In this document: piece by piece, positions 15,967-23,788 of the stretch
How positions within the stretch are numbered: the stretch's first letter is position 1
How the letters are laid out: every line of letters begins with the position of its first letter
Assembly (NCBI GenBank): GCA_023433405.1
Contig: JAEZCT010000012.1
Span: forward strand, 1-64,000
DNA from: Bacillota bacterium
GTDB lineage: Bacteria > Bacillota > Clostridia > Oscillospirales > Ruminococcaceae
Direction of reading: 5' to 3'
Length of the DNA stretch: 64,000 bases
Translations under genes and position numbers: made by a program
The notes under the pieces: generated by a model
What the model was told of the DNA's origin: nothing
Databases searched by the model: none
Seen by the model: only the letters and a program-made list of their open reading frames with translations

Positions 15967-16962
15967 TTACACCACATAGATAATAGCAGCTCCGGGCAGA
16001 AAACGGGCAATTTGTGCGCGCAAAAACTCCTCCGCTTCATGGCGCGCCGCCTCGCGGTAGCAATATTTGCCCCGTCCCCGGCCCGTCATCAGCTCAGGCT
16101 GGTACAGCTCCACGGCGTGGGGAAAGGCCTCGCGGTTGATGGCGCGGTGAACATAGCTGTAGGTCATAAAGATAACCTCAACCATGAGCCCCCGCTTGCT
16201 TTTTTCACTCAACCGGTCGCACAGCTCCTCAAGCAGCCCCGTGTAGTCGGCACGCCACCCCTCGGTAAGCACAACCGGCGCGATGAGAATACCGGTGCGG
16301 TAGCCCGCCTCACACAGCGCGTTGAGGGCGCTTATGCGCCGGTGGAGCGGGGAGGTGCCAAACTCCACCCGCTGGATGATGGACTGGGGGTTAACACTCA
16401 TGCGGGCAATCACCCGACCACGATGGTCTAGACCAAGCAGAGGCTCCACCATATCAAACTTCGTGGGGAAGGTGATAAACCCGCGCTCGCCCCTGGCAAA
16501 CTGCTCAATTGTCCACGCAAGGTTATGGGTTATGGTGTTTTCAAGTACCAGGTCACTGTTGCTGCCAATCTCATACACCTTATCGCCCTCGGCGCGGGCG
16601 GCCTCCCGCATCAGTCGCGCAAGCATCTGCTCCCGGTTGACAAACAGGCGCAGATAGGAGCATTTATTGTAGTTGCATACCAGATAGCAATAAAGGCACA
16701 TGGCACTGCACCCCGATGAGGTGTATGGTACCAGATAATCGGATACCTTATGGTTTACCGTATACGCAAGCGATTTTCGCACGCCAATAATCAGGTACCG
16801 TTTTAGGCGGGCAAAGTCGGTGTTAGGTCTTGCGCGCAGCGCATCAATATTGTTATGGCTTTGCACCGGTGTCCACGGCAGGCTGCGGTATTGCTCCCGC
16901 AGGGTTTTGCCAAGCTCATACTCAAGGGCGTCCGGCTCATAGAACACCTGCTCAAACCCCAC
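15967..16962 (-). CDS. Spore photoproduct lyase-family radical SAM protein
   Basis: A 331-residue radical SAM enzyme of the spore photoproduct lyase family, which reverses the 5-thyminyl-5,6-dihydrothymine lesion in germinating spores. The cluster-binding motif is C85-x3-C89-x2-C92 (CSAMCLYC), followed by the family-typical NKCSYLRLFVNRE. In Bacillus SplB the hydrogen donor Cys141 lies about 43 residues after the last cluster cysteine; here that stretch reads YEIGSNSD with no cysteine. It may therefore belong to the SPL-like subfamily rather than a classical lyase. GTG start follows GGGGAGGG. It is 16 bases downstream of a helical hypothetical gene. Confidence 0.8.
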   Translation of the reverse strand: MGFEQVFYEPDALEYELGKTLREQYRSLPWTPVQSHNNIDALRARPNTDFARLKRYLIIGVRKSLAYTVNHKVSDYLVPYTSSGCSAMCLYCYLVCNYNKCSYLRLFVNREQMLARLMREAARAEGDKVYEIGSNSDLVLENTITHNLAWTIEQFARGERGFITFPTKFDMVEPLLGLDHRGRVIARMSVNPQSIIQRVEFGTSPLHRRISALNALCEAGYRTGILIAPVVLTEGWRADYTGLLEELCDRLSEKSKRGLMVEVIFMTYSYVHRAINREAFPHAVELYQPELMTGRGRGKYCYREAARHEAEEFLRAQIARFLPGAAIIYVV

Positions 16963-16978
16963 GGGACAGCCCTCCCCA

Positions 16979-17410
16979 TCAGCTCAAAAAATTTTTAAGC
17001 TCCTGAATATTGTTTTCCTCAAACCGCAACAGCCGCTGCATCAGGTGGGTAATCTTCGGTTCGGCGCGGGGATATTTTTTTAGGTTTTTTACCGCGTCAA
17101 TCACCCCCATATTGCTGCCGATTATCAGCATTTCGGAAAGGTGCGAGGGGCTTTTGTCGTTCATCGTCTGCATATTGAGCATCAAATAGGTTTTAACCTT
17201 GGAAAGGGCGCTGATGCCCTTTTCATCAAAGCCGTTTTCGTTTAGCAGGCGCTTTGCCTCCTTGTGAATCTCACTGTATTCATCAAACTCCGACTCCATC
17301 CGGCGGTCAAATTCCTCATCCTCACAAATCTCAATCAGGTGCCGGATTGTCTCAACGCCCATCTGGGAGTTTTGGTACACATAGTTTAAAAGCTCCGCGT
17401 TTCCGTTCAA
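16979..17410 (-). CDS. Helical hypothetical protein upstream of the spl-like gene
   Basis: A 143-residue, soluble, mostly alpha-helical acidic protein with the look of a four-helix bundle (repeated heptad-like segments such as GVETIRHLIEICEDEEFDRR and SEMLIIGSNMGVIDAVKNL). I recall similar hypothetical proteins in Ruminococcaceae but no assigned function; a ferritin-like fold is a guess from helix content and Glu/His spacing. TTG start with AAAAGGGGA eight bases upstream. It is the first gene of a two-gene unit with the spl-like gene, and a MITE abuts its 5' region. Confidence 0.7.
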   Translation of the reverse strand: MNGNAELLNYVYQNSQMGVETIRHLIEICEDEEFDRRMESEFDEYSEIHKEAKRLLNENGFDEKGISALSKVKTYLMLNMQTMNDKSPSHLSEMLIIGSNMGVIDAVKNLKKYPRAEPKITHLMQRLLRFEENNIQELKNFLS

Positions 17411-17427
17411 AAATTACGTTCCCCTTT

Positions 17428-17543
17428 TATACTAATATCCAATTTAAAAGAGTACAGTGTATAAAATCGAGTGAAAAGCTTTAGTTTGTGGGCTTTCACG
17501 CGGATTTTTATCTAAAGTTTTACTCTTTTTGAGATTAGTATTA
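17428..17543. repeat. MITE-like palindromic repeat, copy 2
   Basis: Ends TATACTAATATCC and GATTAGTATTA; core AAGCTTTAGTTTGTGGGCTTT flanked by GTGAAAA/TTTCAC. It begins 17 bases upstream of the TTG start of the helical hypothetical gene and could supply or insulate its promoter. Confidence 0.85.
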
Positions 17544-17670
17544 TTTATTTACCCTGCAATTGCTAAGGCCTCATTAGTATTGCCGAGACGCAGGATATTC
17601 ATCCTGTTACGACTCAAGTTTTAAGGGGGGATTTACAAAGCAAATATTGTACAGGGTACCACGGTCTGCA

Positions 17671-17703
17671 AAAAGAAAGGGCGCAGCCGCAAAGCTGCGC
17701 CTT
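17671..17703 (-). terminator. Intrinsic terminator of the chemoreceptor gene
   Basis: On the minus strand AAGGCGCAGC, loop, GCTGCGCCCTT and a T-rich CTTTTT tail, starting 10 bases after the stop codon. Confidence 0.8.
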
Positions 17704-17712
17704 ATGCCATGC

Positions 17713-19080
17713 TCACTTGACCTTTAGCTTCATCTGCTCAAGCACCGCGACAATCTGCTTAGAGACCGAGTCCATCTGTTCCAGCAGGGCTTCGGCGGTT
17801 TGGGTATCGCGGCTGCCGTAGGCAATTACCGCTTCGGAGGCGAGGCGGTGGAGGCGCTCGTGGGGGGCGTTAATCTCCCGGATGTACGCGGCGAGGGCAG
17901 GGTTTTCGGAGCCCCTGGTTTCAAGCCAGCGGCCAAGGCGGCAGCTGTGGTGGTCGCCAACCTCGGCAAGCTGTATGTTGTCGTAGCCCAGCAGCATGTT
18001 ATATACCCGCCACTTCCAGTTGAGGTGATCGGTAATGCAAAAATCGACGGCATCGGCGTCGCTCATGCTGTCAATAAGGGATATGAGCTCATTGCGGTAC
18101 TCGCTGATTTTGCTGGAGATATCGTAGAACCCTCGGCCGGTTTTCACGCAATCGCGCTCCAGCTGCCGGGATTTTTCGCTGATAACGACCAAGGAGGAGG
18201 ACATCTCCTCGCTTGCCGCCGTCTGCTCCTCAATGCTTGCGCGAATGCTCAGCATATTGGAGTTGATCTCCTTGACGGAGGAATGGATATCGTTTACACT
18301 GCCAAACAAAAGCTCCACATCATTGCGGCAATCGGAAAAATCGCGGCTGAGGGTATCTATTTCATCTGCCGAGGAGCCGATGCCCGCGCGCATGGCGTTG
18401 AGGTGCTCGGATATGTAGGCAACCGATTCGCTTGCGCTGTGAGAAAGTCTTTTTATGGCATCGGCAACCACCGCAAACCCTTTGCCTGCGGCGCCTGCGC
18501 GTGCGGCCTCAATGGAGGCGTTAAGAGAAAGCAGGTTTGTTTGGTCGGCAACCGATTTGATGATGGCTGTGAGTGAGTCAATCTCCTTGGTGCGGGAGTT
18601 CACCTCAAGGATGCGGGCATGGGCGGCAAGAATCCCTTCGTTTGACCGGTTTATCTTGCGCATGGTCTGCTCGGAAAGCGCCGAGCCGCGCGAGGCAAGC
18701 TCGGTCGCTTTTTCGGCGGCTGTTACCGACTCGTGCACAAAGCTTGAGATCTGCTCAACGCTTGCGGCGTTTTCCTCGCCGGCGGCGGAGATAGCCTCCA
18801 CCATCTCGTTTTGACGCCCGACATCCATAATCATTTGCTTTACAAAATCCATGCTCATCATTAACCGCAGCAGGGCGTTCAGTTGGGTGGTAAACCCGGT
18901 GTGACGGGGGCAATTTAGGTTGCGCGCCTCCACCAGAGCGTTAATAACAAAGTTAAGCTGTTCGTCATCGCTCCCCAAAATGTGGTCCGGTGAGACTTTC
19001 AAATCCGCCAGCGTAGTGTTTGTAAGCTGTTGCAATTTGTAAGCCGGAATCCTCCCGCGCGTTTTTGTGGGCTGTGTCAT
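17713..19080 (-). CDS. Soluble methyl-accepting chemotaxis protein with C-terminal CZB domain
   Basis: A 455-residue cytoplasmic chemoreceptor; no membrane segment is present. The signalling hairpin holds the conserved tip (SVADQTNLLSLNASIEAARAG.. GKGFAVVA) around residues 180-210. Residues about 345-440 form a chemoreceptor zinc-binding (CZB) domain with the expected His/Cys set: DHLNWKW, HSCRLGRW and NAPHERLH. CZB receptors respond to zinc and oxidants such as hypochlorous acid in other bacteria. The roughly 100-residue N-terminus has no recognised fold. No chemotaxis or flagellar genes are nearby. Confidence 0.92.
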   Translation of the reverse strand: MTQPTKTRGRIPAYKLQQLTNTTLADLKVSPDHILGSDDEQLNFVINALVEARNLNCPRHTGFTTQLNALLRLMMSMDFVKQMIMDVGRQNEMVEAISAAGEENAASVEQISSFVHESVTAAEKATELASRGSALSEQTMRKINRSNEGILAAHARILEVNSRTKEIDSLTAIIKSVADQTNLLSLNASIEAARAGAAGKGFAVVADAIKRLSHSASESVAYISEHLNAMRAGIGSSADEIDTLSRDFSDCRNDVELLFGSVNDIHSSVKEINSNMLSIRASIEEQTAASEEMSSSLVVISEKSRQLERDCVKTGRGFYDISSKISEYRNELISLIDSMSDADAVDFCITDHLNWKWRVYNMLLGYDNIQLAEVGDHHSCRLGRWLETRGSENPALAAYIREINAPHERLHRLASEAVIAYGSRDTQTAEALLEQMDSVSKQIVAVLEQMKLKVK

Positions 19081-19176
19081 TTTTTAATACTCTCCTCTTG
19101 GCTATTCTGTTTACGATTATCCGCCGATGCTGCCATAAAACATTCAAAGGAGCTTCTAGCAAGCCCGTGAGCTTTT

Positions 19177-19281
19177 TATACTAATATCCGATTTAAAAGA
19201 GTATAAAAATCAAGTGAAAAGCTTTAATTTATGGGTTTTCATGCGGATTTTTATCGACTCTTTTTGAGGAGATTAGTATTA
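19177..19281. repeat. MITE-like palindromic repeat, copy 3
   Basis: A full-length copy nearly identical to copy 4 (one clear C-to-T change in the TTTTCAC arm), ends TATACTAATATCCG and GAGATTAGTATTA. It lies about 100 bases upstream of the chemoreceptor start. Confidence 0.9.
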
Positions 19282-19875
19282 AACATAAGGGAAGGGCATT
19301 CTCTCTAAATGGATACGGCTAAAAGTGGTTTTGGTGCAGAGACTGCCTGTGATGGTGTGAGGGACCGCAAATGAGTAACGTGAATACAGGAGGAATACAA
19401 TGGCGTGACATTTTGTGAGTTTTAATTCATATCTTTTAGTAGGATTTTATTATACATTTAATAATCTTCCAGCACAAGAAAGTGCAGAAAAAAACCGGGC
19501 AGAAACATGAATATACCTATTTCTTTCCTGCCCAAGCTCTTTTTTTTGCTTCAAGACAATCGGAAAATACCGTCATATTAAAAGCTCCTCAGAAATACAT
19601 AAACACCGTCAAAACAGTACATCAGCCTGACAAATAGCCGCTGTGTAGTTTTGACGGTGTTTTTATGTAGAATGCTTGGCTTTACAACAAAACGAGTAAG
19701 ACCTAGCGCCCCAAAGCAGGTACGACCCTAGACGGATAACTCAAATGACTGTGCTGATATTGCGCCGAAATGTGTAAAAATTGCTACGGTACAGCTTTCT
19801 TTGTCACAGAGATGTGACAAAGAAACGAACAAAGCATTTTTTGAGTCGAGTAGTATTATTTCACCGCAAGCATCT
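19282..19875. other. Gene-free stretch with terminator-like hairpins and a solo MITE end
   Basis: No convincing gene. GGGCAG (19497-19502)/CTGCCC (19528-19533) with an eight-T run (19540-19548) is a weak plus-strand terminator. ACACCGTCAAAAC (19603-19615)/GTTTTGACGGTGT (19648-19660) is a strong hairpin with a T-rich tail. TTTCTTTGTCAC (19796-19807) pairs exactly with 19814-19825. At 19835-19858 a lone right end of the MITE (TTTTTTGAGTCGAGTAGTATT) remains. The only short reading frame (19371-19418, 15 codons) is unsupported. Confidence 0.5.
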
Positions 19876-20322
19876 TCAATCACCCCGCTTTTGGGCTTCT
19901 CTTTGCATTTGGTTTTTACGGTATGAGAGATACCCCTCCAGAATAATCGTCGCCGCCACGGCATCCACCACACCTTTTCTTTTTTTACCTCTTGTATTGG
20001 TCTCATTTAGGTAATGTATGGCGGTCACCGTGGTTCCGCGTTCATCCCACAGCACTACCGGCAGGCCGGTCAGCGCTCCGAGCTTCTCGGCAAAATCCTC
20101 ACATTTTTTTGCCCGGTCTCCGACCGTACCGTTCATATTTTTCGGGTGCCCCACCACCACCAGCTCCGCTTTATGCTCCGCCGCGGCCTGAGCTGTCTTT
20201 TGCAGGGTTTCAGCATAGCTTTTAGTGGCGATTACGCCCGCGGGCTCCGCCATCAATTCATCCCTGGCGCACACCGCAAGCCCTGTCCTCGCGTCGCCCA
20301 AATCCACCGCCAGTATCTTCAT
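19876..20322 (-). CDS. ruvX: RuvX/YqgF family pre-16S rRNA nuclease / Holliday junction resolvase-like protein
   Basis: A 148-residue RNase H-fold nuclease. The start MKILAVDLGDARTGLAV contains the first catalytic aspartate of the family, VVVGHPKNMNGTVGDRA follows, and WDERGTTVTA and the final VVDAVAATIILEGYL carry the remaining acidic residues. Length is typical. In E. coli the homologue YqgF matures the 16S rRNA 5' end. ATG follows AAAGGA. It is downstream of a histidine phosphatase gene on the same strand, 108 bases away. Confidence 0.95.
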   Translation of the reverse strand: MKILAVDLGDARTGLAVCARDELMAEPAGVIATKSYAETLQKTAQAAAEHKAELVVVGHPKNMNGTVGDRAKKCEDFAEKLGALTGLPVVLWDERGTTVTAIHYLNETNTRGKKRKGVVDAVAATIILEGYLSYRKNQMQREAQKRGD

Positions 20323-20430
20323 TTGCTATTTCCTTTCTATGTTTTTCATCTATAGGTTCCGACTTCAGAGTTTTATTAGTTGGGTTAATTTTTATAAGTA
20401 ATTTCGCACAGAAGCGCTATTACGGCGGGG

Positions 20431-21078
20431 TTATTTTGGTTCCCACTTGCCGTGGGCAAGTAATTCCTCGCTGAGGTGAGAGGCGTCGTTAACCATCACC
20501 GCAAAGGGCAGCCCGCTTTCGGTAACACGCAGGTGGCTTATGGCTGTGTTGTAGCAAATGGGAGCCTTGCCAACGCCCTGCTGACCATATCCCAGTAAAA
20601 ACGCCAGCATGTTTCGCAATGCGCAGCCATGGGAGACCACCGCAATCCGCTGGTTTCTGTTGACTTCTACTATATCCATAATCGCCGCGGAAACACGATC
20701 GTAGACCTGCTTCATGCTTTCCCCGCCGGGCATAACGCAGCTTTCCGGCTCCTCTAAAAACAGCCGCGCAGGTTCGGGGTATTTCTGCCGAAGCTCCGCA
20801 AACGGCATTCCCTCCACCGCGCCGGGGTTGATTTCAATCAGCCTTTGGTCAACTGCAATCTCCTTTTTGTGGCTTCGGTTCACCGCCTTCGCGGTTTTAA
20901 GCGCACGGGTTAAGGGGCTTGAATACACCTTATCCAGTTCGATATTGTAAAAGCGCTTGGCCAAATACTCCAGCTGCTGCTTTCCCTGAAGCGACAGCGC
21001 CGCGTCGGTATGCCCTTGAAACGAAAGGGTTACGTTACCGCTGGATTGCGCGTGGCGTATTAAGTACAGTTCAGTCAT
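20431..21078 (-). CDS. Histidine phosphatase family protein (phosphoglycerate mutase-like)
   Basis: A 215-residue member of the histidine phosphatase superfamily. The N-terminal LIRHAQSSGN holds the phosphorylated histidine, with Arg and Asn positions in place. SSPLTRALKTA, EINPGAVEGM and VSHGCALRNML give the other conserved active-site residues. Substrate cannot be assigned: cofactor-dependent mutase, alpha-ribazole phosphatase and general phosphatases share these motifs, and no cobalamin genes are nearby. Start ATG lies 13 bases after a GGCGGGA-like site. Confidence 0.88.
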   Translation of the reverse strand: MTELYLIRHAQSSGNVTLSFQGHTDAALSLQGKQQLEYLAKRFYNIELDKVYSSPLTRALKTAKAVNRSHKKEIAVDQRLIEINPGAVEGMPFAELRQKYPEPARLFLEEPESCVMPGGESMKQVYDRVSAAIMDIVEVNRNQRIAVVSHGCALRNMLAFLLGYGQQGVGKAPICYNTAISHLRVTESGLPFAVMVNDASHLSEELLAHGKWEPK

Positions 21079-21113
21079 CGGTCATTTTCCCGCCTTTCGA
21101 TGGTTGTTGTTCT

Positions 21114-21217
21114 AATACTAATATCCGATTTAAAAGAGTATAAAAATCAAGTGAAAAGCTTTAATTTATGGGTTTTCACGCGGATTTTTATCGACTCTTT
21201 TTGAGGAGATTAGTATA
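21114..21217. repeat. MITE-like palindromic repeat, copy 4 (reference copy)
   Basis: Ends AATACTAATATCCG and GAGATTAGTATA. Inner inverted pairs AAAAGAGT/ACTCTTTT, AAAATC/GATTTT and GTGAAAA/TTTTCAC flank a short central loop. It sits 35 bases upstream of the histidine phosphatase start. Confidence 0.92.
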
Positions 21218-21614
21218 AAAATGCTGTGAGAATATATTGTAGCGTGTATAATTCAACCCCCCGTATGGTCATGCTCTTTGGCTGGATAGCCTAATTCCGT
21301 TAAAAACACAATCAAATAGAATAAACCGTACAGCAGCCAAAGGGGTTGTCTCCGCACGGTTTATTATGAGATTTCTATCCGTTACCTTTCGGCGTATTTT
21401 AAGCAATAATATTACTAACGCCACCGCGGAGTTGAATATTATCCCAACATCCGTTATACTTTGTACAAGCCCGGCTTAGGCAAAGCAAAACCGCAAATCG
21501 GTGCAAGTAATTACCGAATTGTGTTTAATATTGCTTTATAAAAGGGAAAAATAAGACTCGCAGTTTATATGTTTTCATAGCCAAAAGAGAAGGAAAGGGC
21601 GAGGAGCCACAAAT
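21218..21614. other. Intergenic region upstream of the MarR gene
   Basis: No gene seen. AATAAACCGT (21320-21329) pairs with ACGGTTTATT (21356-21365) across a 26-base loop, a hairpin without a clear T run. AT-rich promoter-like DNA lies around 21450-21540. Confidence 0.4.
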
Positions 21615-22064
21615 ATGGACAATTTGCAGGCGCTGGTAATCAACGACTTTATCCGGCTTACGGAACGCGTGGCAAACGGCAAAACAAATATGCTGAATTT
21701 CGGGTCGGGCATGACCTTTTATCGGGGTGAAATTCACATGATACAAATGGTAGGGGATTGCCCGGGCATCTATATTTCGGAGATGGCGCGTGCCTTTCAC
21801 ATTACCCGCGCGGTAGTGGCAAAAACGGTGCGCAAGCTGGAGTCACGCGGCTTGGTGATAAAAACATCGGACCACGAGGACAAAAAACGGCTGCGGCTTT
21901 TTTTAACCGAAAAGGGCAGCGAGGCATACAGCCTTCACCATCAATACCATCAGCAGTCCGACCGCCCGCTGTTTGTGTATCTTGAGAGTCTGAGCGAGTC
22001 CGAGCTCCACACCCTTCGTGAGTTTTTGCGCCACGCGAATAACCTGGTTGAAAACCACTATTAG
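21615..22064 (+). CDS. MarR-family transcriptional regulator
   Basis: A 149-residue winged-helix regulator. The recognition region PGIYISEMARAFHITRAVVAKTVRKLESRGLVIKT followed by DHEDKKRLRLFLTEKG (wing and following strand) is classical MarR. The C-terminal helices would form the dimer interface. It is convergent with a sugar kinase gene, whose stop lies 18 bases beyond its own, so its own target is not obvious from context. Start ATG lies a few bases after GGCGAGGAG. Confidence 0.92.
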   Translation: MDNLQALVINDFIRLTERVANGKTNMLNFGSGMTFYRGEIHMIQMVGDCPGIYISEMARAFHITRAVVAKTVRKLESRGLVIKTSDHEDKKRLRLFLTEKGSEAYSLHHQYHQQSDRPLFVYLESLSESELHTLREFLRHANNLVENHY

Positions 22065-22081
22065 CGTGATTTATGTTAATA

Positions 22082-23116
22082 TTACCGATTCATTTCGCTT
22101 TTCGGTCCAATGCCGCGGTGCGCCGCAATCACCGACTCCACCTCTTTTAGGCTGGTAGAGGGCAGGTCGCCTTCCACGGTGCTTTTTATGGCGCTCATGG
22201 CGTTGCCGTAGCTGACCATGGCGGAGCAGTCACCCTTGGTCAAAAGACCATACAGCGCGCCCGCCACATAGGCGTCGCCGCTGCCCACACGGTCAATGAC
22301 ATCAATGCCCTCATAGGCCTTCTCATCATAGAACATGTCTGTTTTGCGGTCGTAAACGGTTGAGGTAAAGTTGTGACATTTGGGGCTGACCACGGTGCGC
22401 TCTGTGGATGCCACCACGTCCAGCCCGTGAGCCACGCAGAAGGCGCGCATAATCTCCCGCAGCTCTCCGGTTTGTCCAAAGGTACGCCGCAAGGTTTCTT
22501 CCGATACAAAAAGAACATCCACAAGGGGCAAAATGGAGAGAATAACACCCCGCGCGGTGTCCTCATCCCATAGGTTCGCGCGAAAGTTAACATCAAAGGA
22601 GATGGTAGCGCCGTTTTTCTTATACCGCCGCATCATTTCTATGGCGCAAGCGCGGGTTTTTTCAGATATGGCAAGGGAGATACCGCTGGTGTGGTAAAGC
22701 GCCGCGCTCTCAAACGCCGAAGGCTCCACCTCCGCAATGTCTATGCAGTTAATGGCGGACTGGCGGCGGTCATATAACACCTGGGGCTTGCGGGGAAACG
22801 CCCCGTTTTCATAAAAATAGATGCCGACGCGGGAATCCGCGCTTGGGTCGTGCACAATATAATCATCGCGAACCCCGCAGGCAATGACGGCATTGCGGAT
22901 ATAACGCCCCGTATCGCTTAGCGGCAGCCGGGTAATCATCGCGGTAGTCAGCCCAAGCATGGAAAGTCCCGCCGCGATATTAAGCTCCGAGCCGCCGGGA
23001 AAACGGCGCAGGTTCAGGCAGCTGGAGAGACGCTCGTTCTGGTTGGGCGAAAGGCGCATCATGACCTCTCCAAAGGTAATGGCGTCAAAGGTCTTATTTG
23101 ATGTATGCTGTTTCAT
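22082..23116 (-). CDS. PfkB-family sugar kinase, 2-keto-3-deoxygluconate kinase-like
   Basis: A 344-residue cytosolic ribokinase/PfkB-family kinase. The first signature is RRFPGGSELNIAAGLSMLG. The catalytic region is DRVGSGDAYVAGALYGLL, with the conserved base Asp in GSGD (usually GAGD). The N-terminal FGEVMMRLSP and the overall spacing are like KdgK, which phosphorylates 2-keto-3-deoxygluconate in hexuronate breakdown; fructokinase is the alternative. The ATG at 23116 follows GGAGGA by 8 bases; an ATG 18 bases upstream overlaps that site and was rejected. No other sugar catabolic gene is adjacent. Confidence 0.85.
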   Translation of the reverse strand: MKQHTSNKTFDAITFGEVMMRLSPNQNERLSSCLNLRRFPGGSELNIAAGLSMLGLTTAMITRLPLSDTGRYIRNAVIACGVRDDYIVHDPSADSRVGIYFYENGAFPRKPQVLYDRRQSAINCIDIAEVEPSAFESAALYHTSGISLAISEKTRACAIEMMRRYKKNGATISFDVNFRANLWDEDTARGVILSILPLVDVLFVSEETLRRTFGQTGELREIMRAFCVAHGLDVVASTERTVVSPKCHNFTSTVYDRKTDMFYDEKAYEGIDVIDRVGSGDAYVAGALYGLLTKGDCSAMVSYGNAMSAIKSTVEGDLPSTSLKEVESVIAAHRGIGPKSEMNR

Positions 23117-23233
23117 TTGCTGCGTTTCCTCCATATTGTAAAAAATACCTTGTTGTTTTCTTTTTGCCGTTGAAAAAGGCCGGGGTACTCTCTGGTCGCA
23201 TTTCGTTTGCGGTCAAAAAAACCGTTAAAAATA

Positions 23234-23262
23234 AGTATAGCATAACAAAACACCGTATGCAA
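23234..23262 (-). promoter_or_regulatory. Sigma-A promoter of the sugar kinase gene
   Basis: On the minus strand TTGCAT, a 17-base spacer and TATACT. It leaves a leader of about 110 bases before the start at 23116. Confidence 0.65.
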
Positions 23263-23431
23263 AAAATGAAAAGATTCTTTAAATTTAAGTATTGCAAAAA
23301 TGAGGGAGAATGTAAAGCCCTTTTGTGGGCATACTGGCACAATCGACAAAATAGGATAAAACATGAAACGCAAACAGCAAAAAAAGCCGCAATAGCGTTA
23401 TCCTTCTACAGGCGCAGCCGCAATTTGCCAC

Positions 23432-23463
23432 TCATATAACGCGCTGTAAAGACTACAATAATA
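23432..23463 (+). promoter_or_regulatory. Possible forespore (SigG-type) promoter of the SASP gene
   Basis: TCATATA (23432-23438) and AATAATA (23457-23463), 18 bases apart, resemble the SigG -35 (GnATA) and -10 (CATnnTA) boxes, 45 bases upstream of the start codon. Expected for a SASP gene but the match is imperfect. Confidence 0.4.
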
Positions 23464-23507
23464 CTGCAAACGCTTAATACAAAAAACAAAAAAAGGAGTG
23501 TTAAGTA

Positions 23508-23696
23508 ATGGCTAGCAAGCTTGTTGTTCCCCAGGCGCGAGAGGCGCTCAACCGTTTTAAGATGGAGGCTGCAACCGAGGTGGGTGTAAACCTGAAGAAT
23601 GGCTATAACGGCGATCTCACGTCCAAGCAGGCCGGTTCCGTGGGCGGTCAGATGGTCAAGAAGATGATTGAGGCTTACGAGAATTCCGCTAAGTAA
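23508..23696 (+). CDS. Alpha/beta-type small acid-soluble spore protein
   Basis: A 62-residue DNA-binding protein that saturates spore DNA and protects it from UV and heat. It has the two conserved family segments: ALNRFKMEAATEVGV, containing the germination protease cleavage region (ATEVGV, usually TEIA/TEVA-like), and GYNGDLTSKQAGSVGGQMVKKMI. ATG follows AAAGGAG by eight bases. It is monogenic with a strong terminator directly after. It is a second, independent sign of sporulation in the window. Confidence 0.95.
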   Translation: MASKLVVPQAREALNRFKMEAATEVGVNLKNGYNGDLTSKQAGSVGGQMVKKMIEAYENSAK

Positions 23697-23732
23697 CAAA
23701 GCGGCATAGATGGCACGATAATCGGTATTAGC

Positions 23733-23765
23733 AAAAGGGGCTTGCGCAACGCGCAAGCCCCTTTT
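23733..23765. terminator. Bidirectional terminator between the SASP and DivIVA-like genes
   Basis: A perfect 15-bp stem AAAAGGGGCTTGCGC (23733-23747)/GCGCAAGCCCCTTTT (23751-23765) with A/T tails on both sides, between convergent genes. Confidence 0.9.
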
Positions 23766-23788
23766 TATTGAAGCAAAAAGCAAAAAAA

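Noticed and set aside
19728..20006. A 92-codon minus-strand reading frame overlapping ruvX
   Set aside because: It lies over the ruvX coding sequence in another frame, has no ribosome binding site and no protein-like composition.
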